Below are positions 6,234 to 6,274 of a DNA stretch of 6,274 nucleotides, one piece after another (the stretch's first letter is position 1; each line of letters begins with the position of its first letter). The stretch is taken from assembly GCA_947074265.1 (NCBI GenBank), contig CAMTPD010000101.1:1-6274 (forward strand), written 5' to 3'. Made by a program: the position numbers and the translations under genes. Below the pieces are notes generated by a model that was not told the origin of the DNA, did no database searches, and worked only from the letters and a program-made list of their open reading frames with translations. Origin of the DNA: an uncultured Porphyromonadaceae bacterium (GTDB taxonomy: Bacteria > Bacteroidota > Bacteroidia > Bacteroidales > CAMTPD01).

Positions 6234-6265
6234 AAAAGGGATTTAGTTGTTAAATCCAGTTTTTA
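6234..6265. terminator. Second terminator-like hairpin at the right edge
   Basis: GGATTTA (6239-6245) pairs perfectly with TAAATCC (6251-6257) around a 5-base loop, with an A-run on the left and a T-run on the right. It could act in either direction; on the minus strand five T follow one base after the stem, on the plus strand five T follow two bases after. The stem is short and AT-rich. The surrounding stretch 6185-6274 shows no gene, and all three minus-strand frames stop within it. Confidence 0.4.
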
Positions 6266-6274
6266 TCGGTATAG

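Noticed and set aside
6250..6273. A minus-strand frame at the right edge ending YTDKNWI and a stop codon, possibly the C-terminus of the next gene.
   Set aside because: Only seven residues are visible and all three minus-strand frames stop in this stretch, so the correct frame cannot be chosen.

Overview
The window looks like a chromosomal segment of a Bacteroidota bacterium, most likely of the order Bacteroidales. Three things point that way. The upstream regions carry -7 elements of the TAnnTTTG type and lack clear Shine-Dalgarno sequences. The left-edge gene is the outer-membrane Wzi-like capsule protein common in this group. The two transporters resemble forms common in gut and oral Bacteroidales. 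No species can be named from the sequence alone.

Layout from left to right: (1) a Wzi-family capsule assembly protein gene on the minus strand, cut by the left edge so that its C-terminus is missing (1-1104); (2) an 87-bp divergent promoter region; (3) a plus-strand gene for a 689-residue CPA2-type cation:proton antiporter with a cytoplasmic C-terminal half resembling two universal-stress-protein-like domains (1192-3261); (4) an AT-rich gap with a weak terminator, a perfect -7 promoter match, a 9-bp tandem repeat and a strong plus-strand terminator lying inside the 3' end of the next gene; (5) an AraC-family regulator gene on the minus strand, clearly more AT-rich than its neighbours (3423-4370); (6) a strong terminator at 4450-4486; (7) a minus-strand gene for a 529-residue AspT/YidE-type transporter with two TrkA-C domains between two homologous membrane halves (4505-6094), with a consensus -7 element upstream; (8) a right-edge intergenic stretch with two terminator-like hairpins, the better one serving a minus-strand gene outside the window.

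No pathway visibly joins these genes. Each has its own promoter signal or a terminator between it and the next, so they are probably single-gene transcription units. Both transporters are inner-membrane proteins with cytoplasmic domains that could sense a nucleotide or ion. The AraC gene lies just downstream of the AspT-type gene but is separated by a terminator and a promoter of its own, so a regulatory link is possible but not shown. The least ordinary part is 3350-3500, where a short plus-strand transcription unit (possible small RNA of about 100 nt) may run antisense to the end of the AraC gene. I found no CRISPR array, insertion sequence, tRNA, rRNA or defence system.
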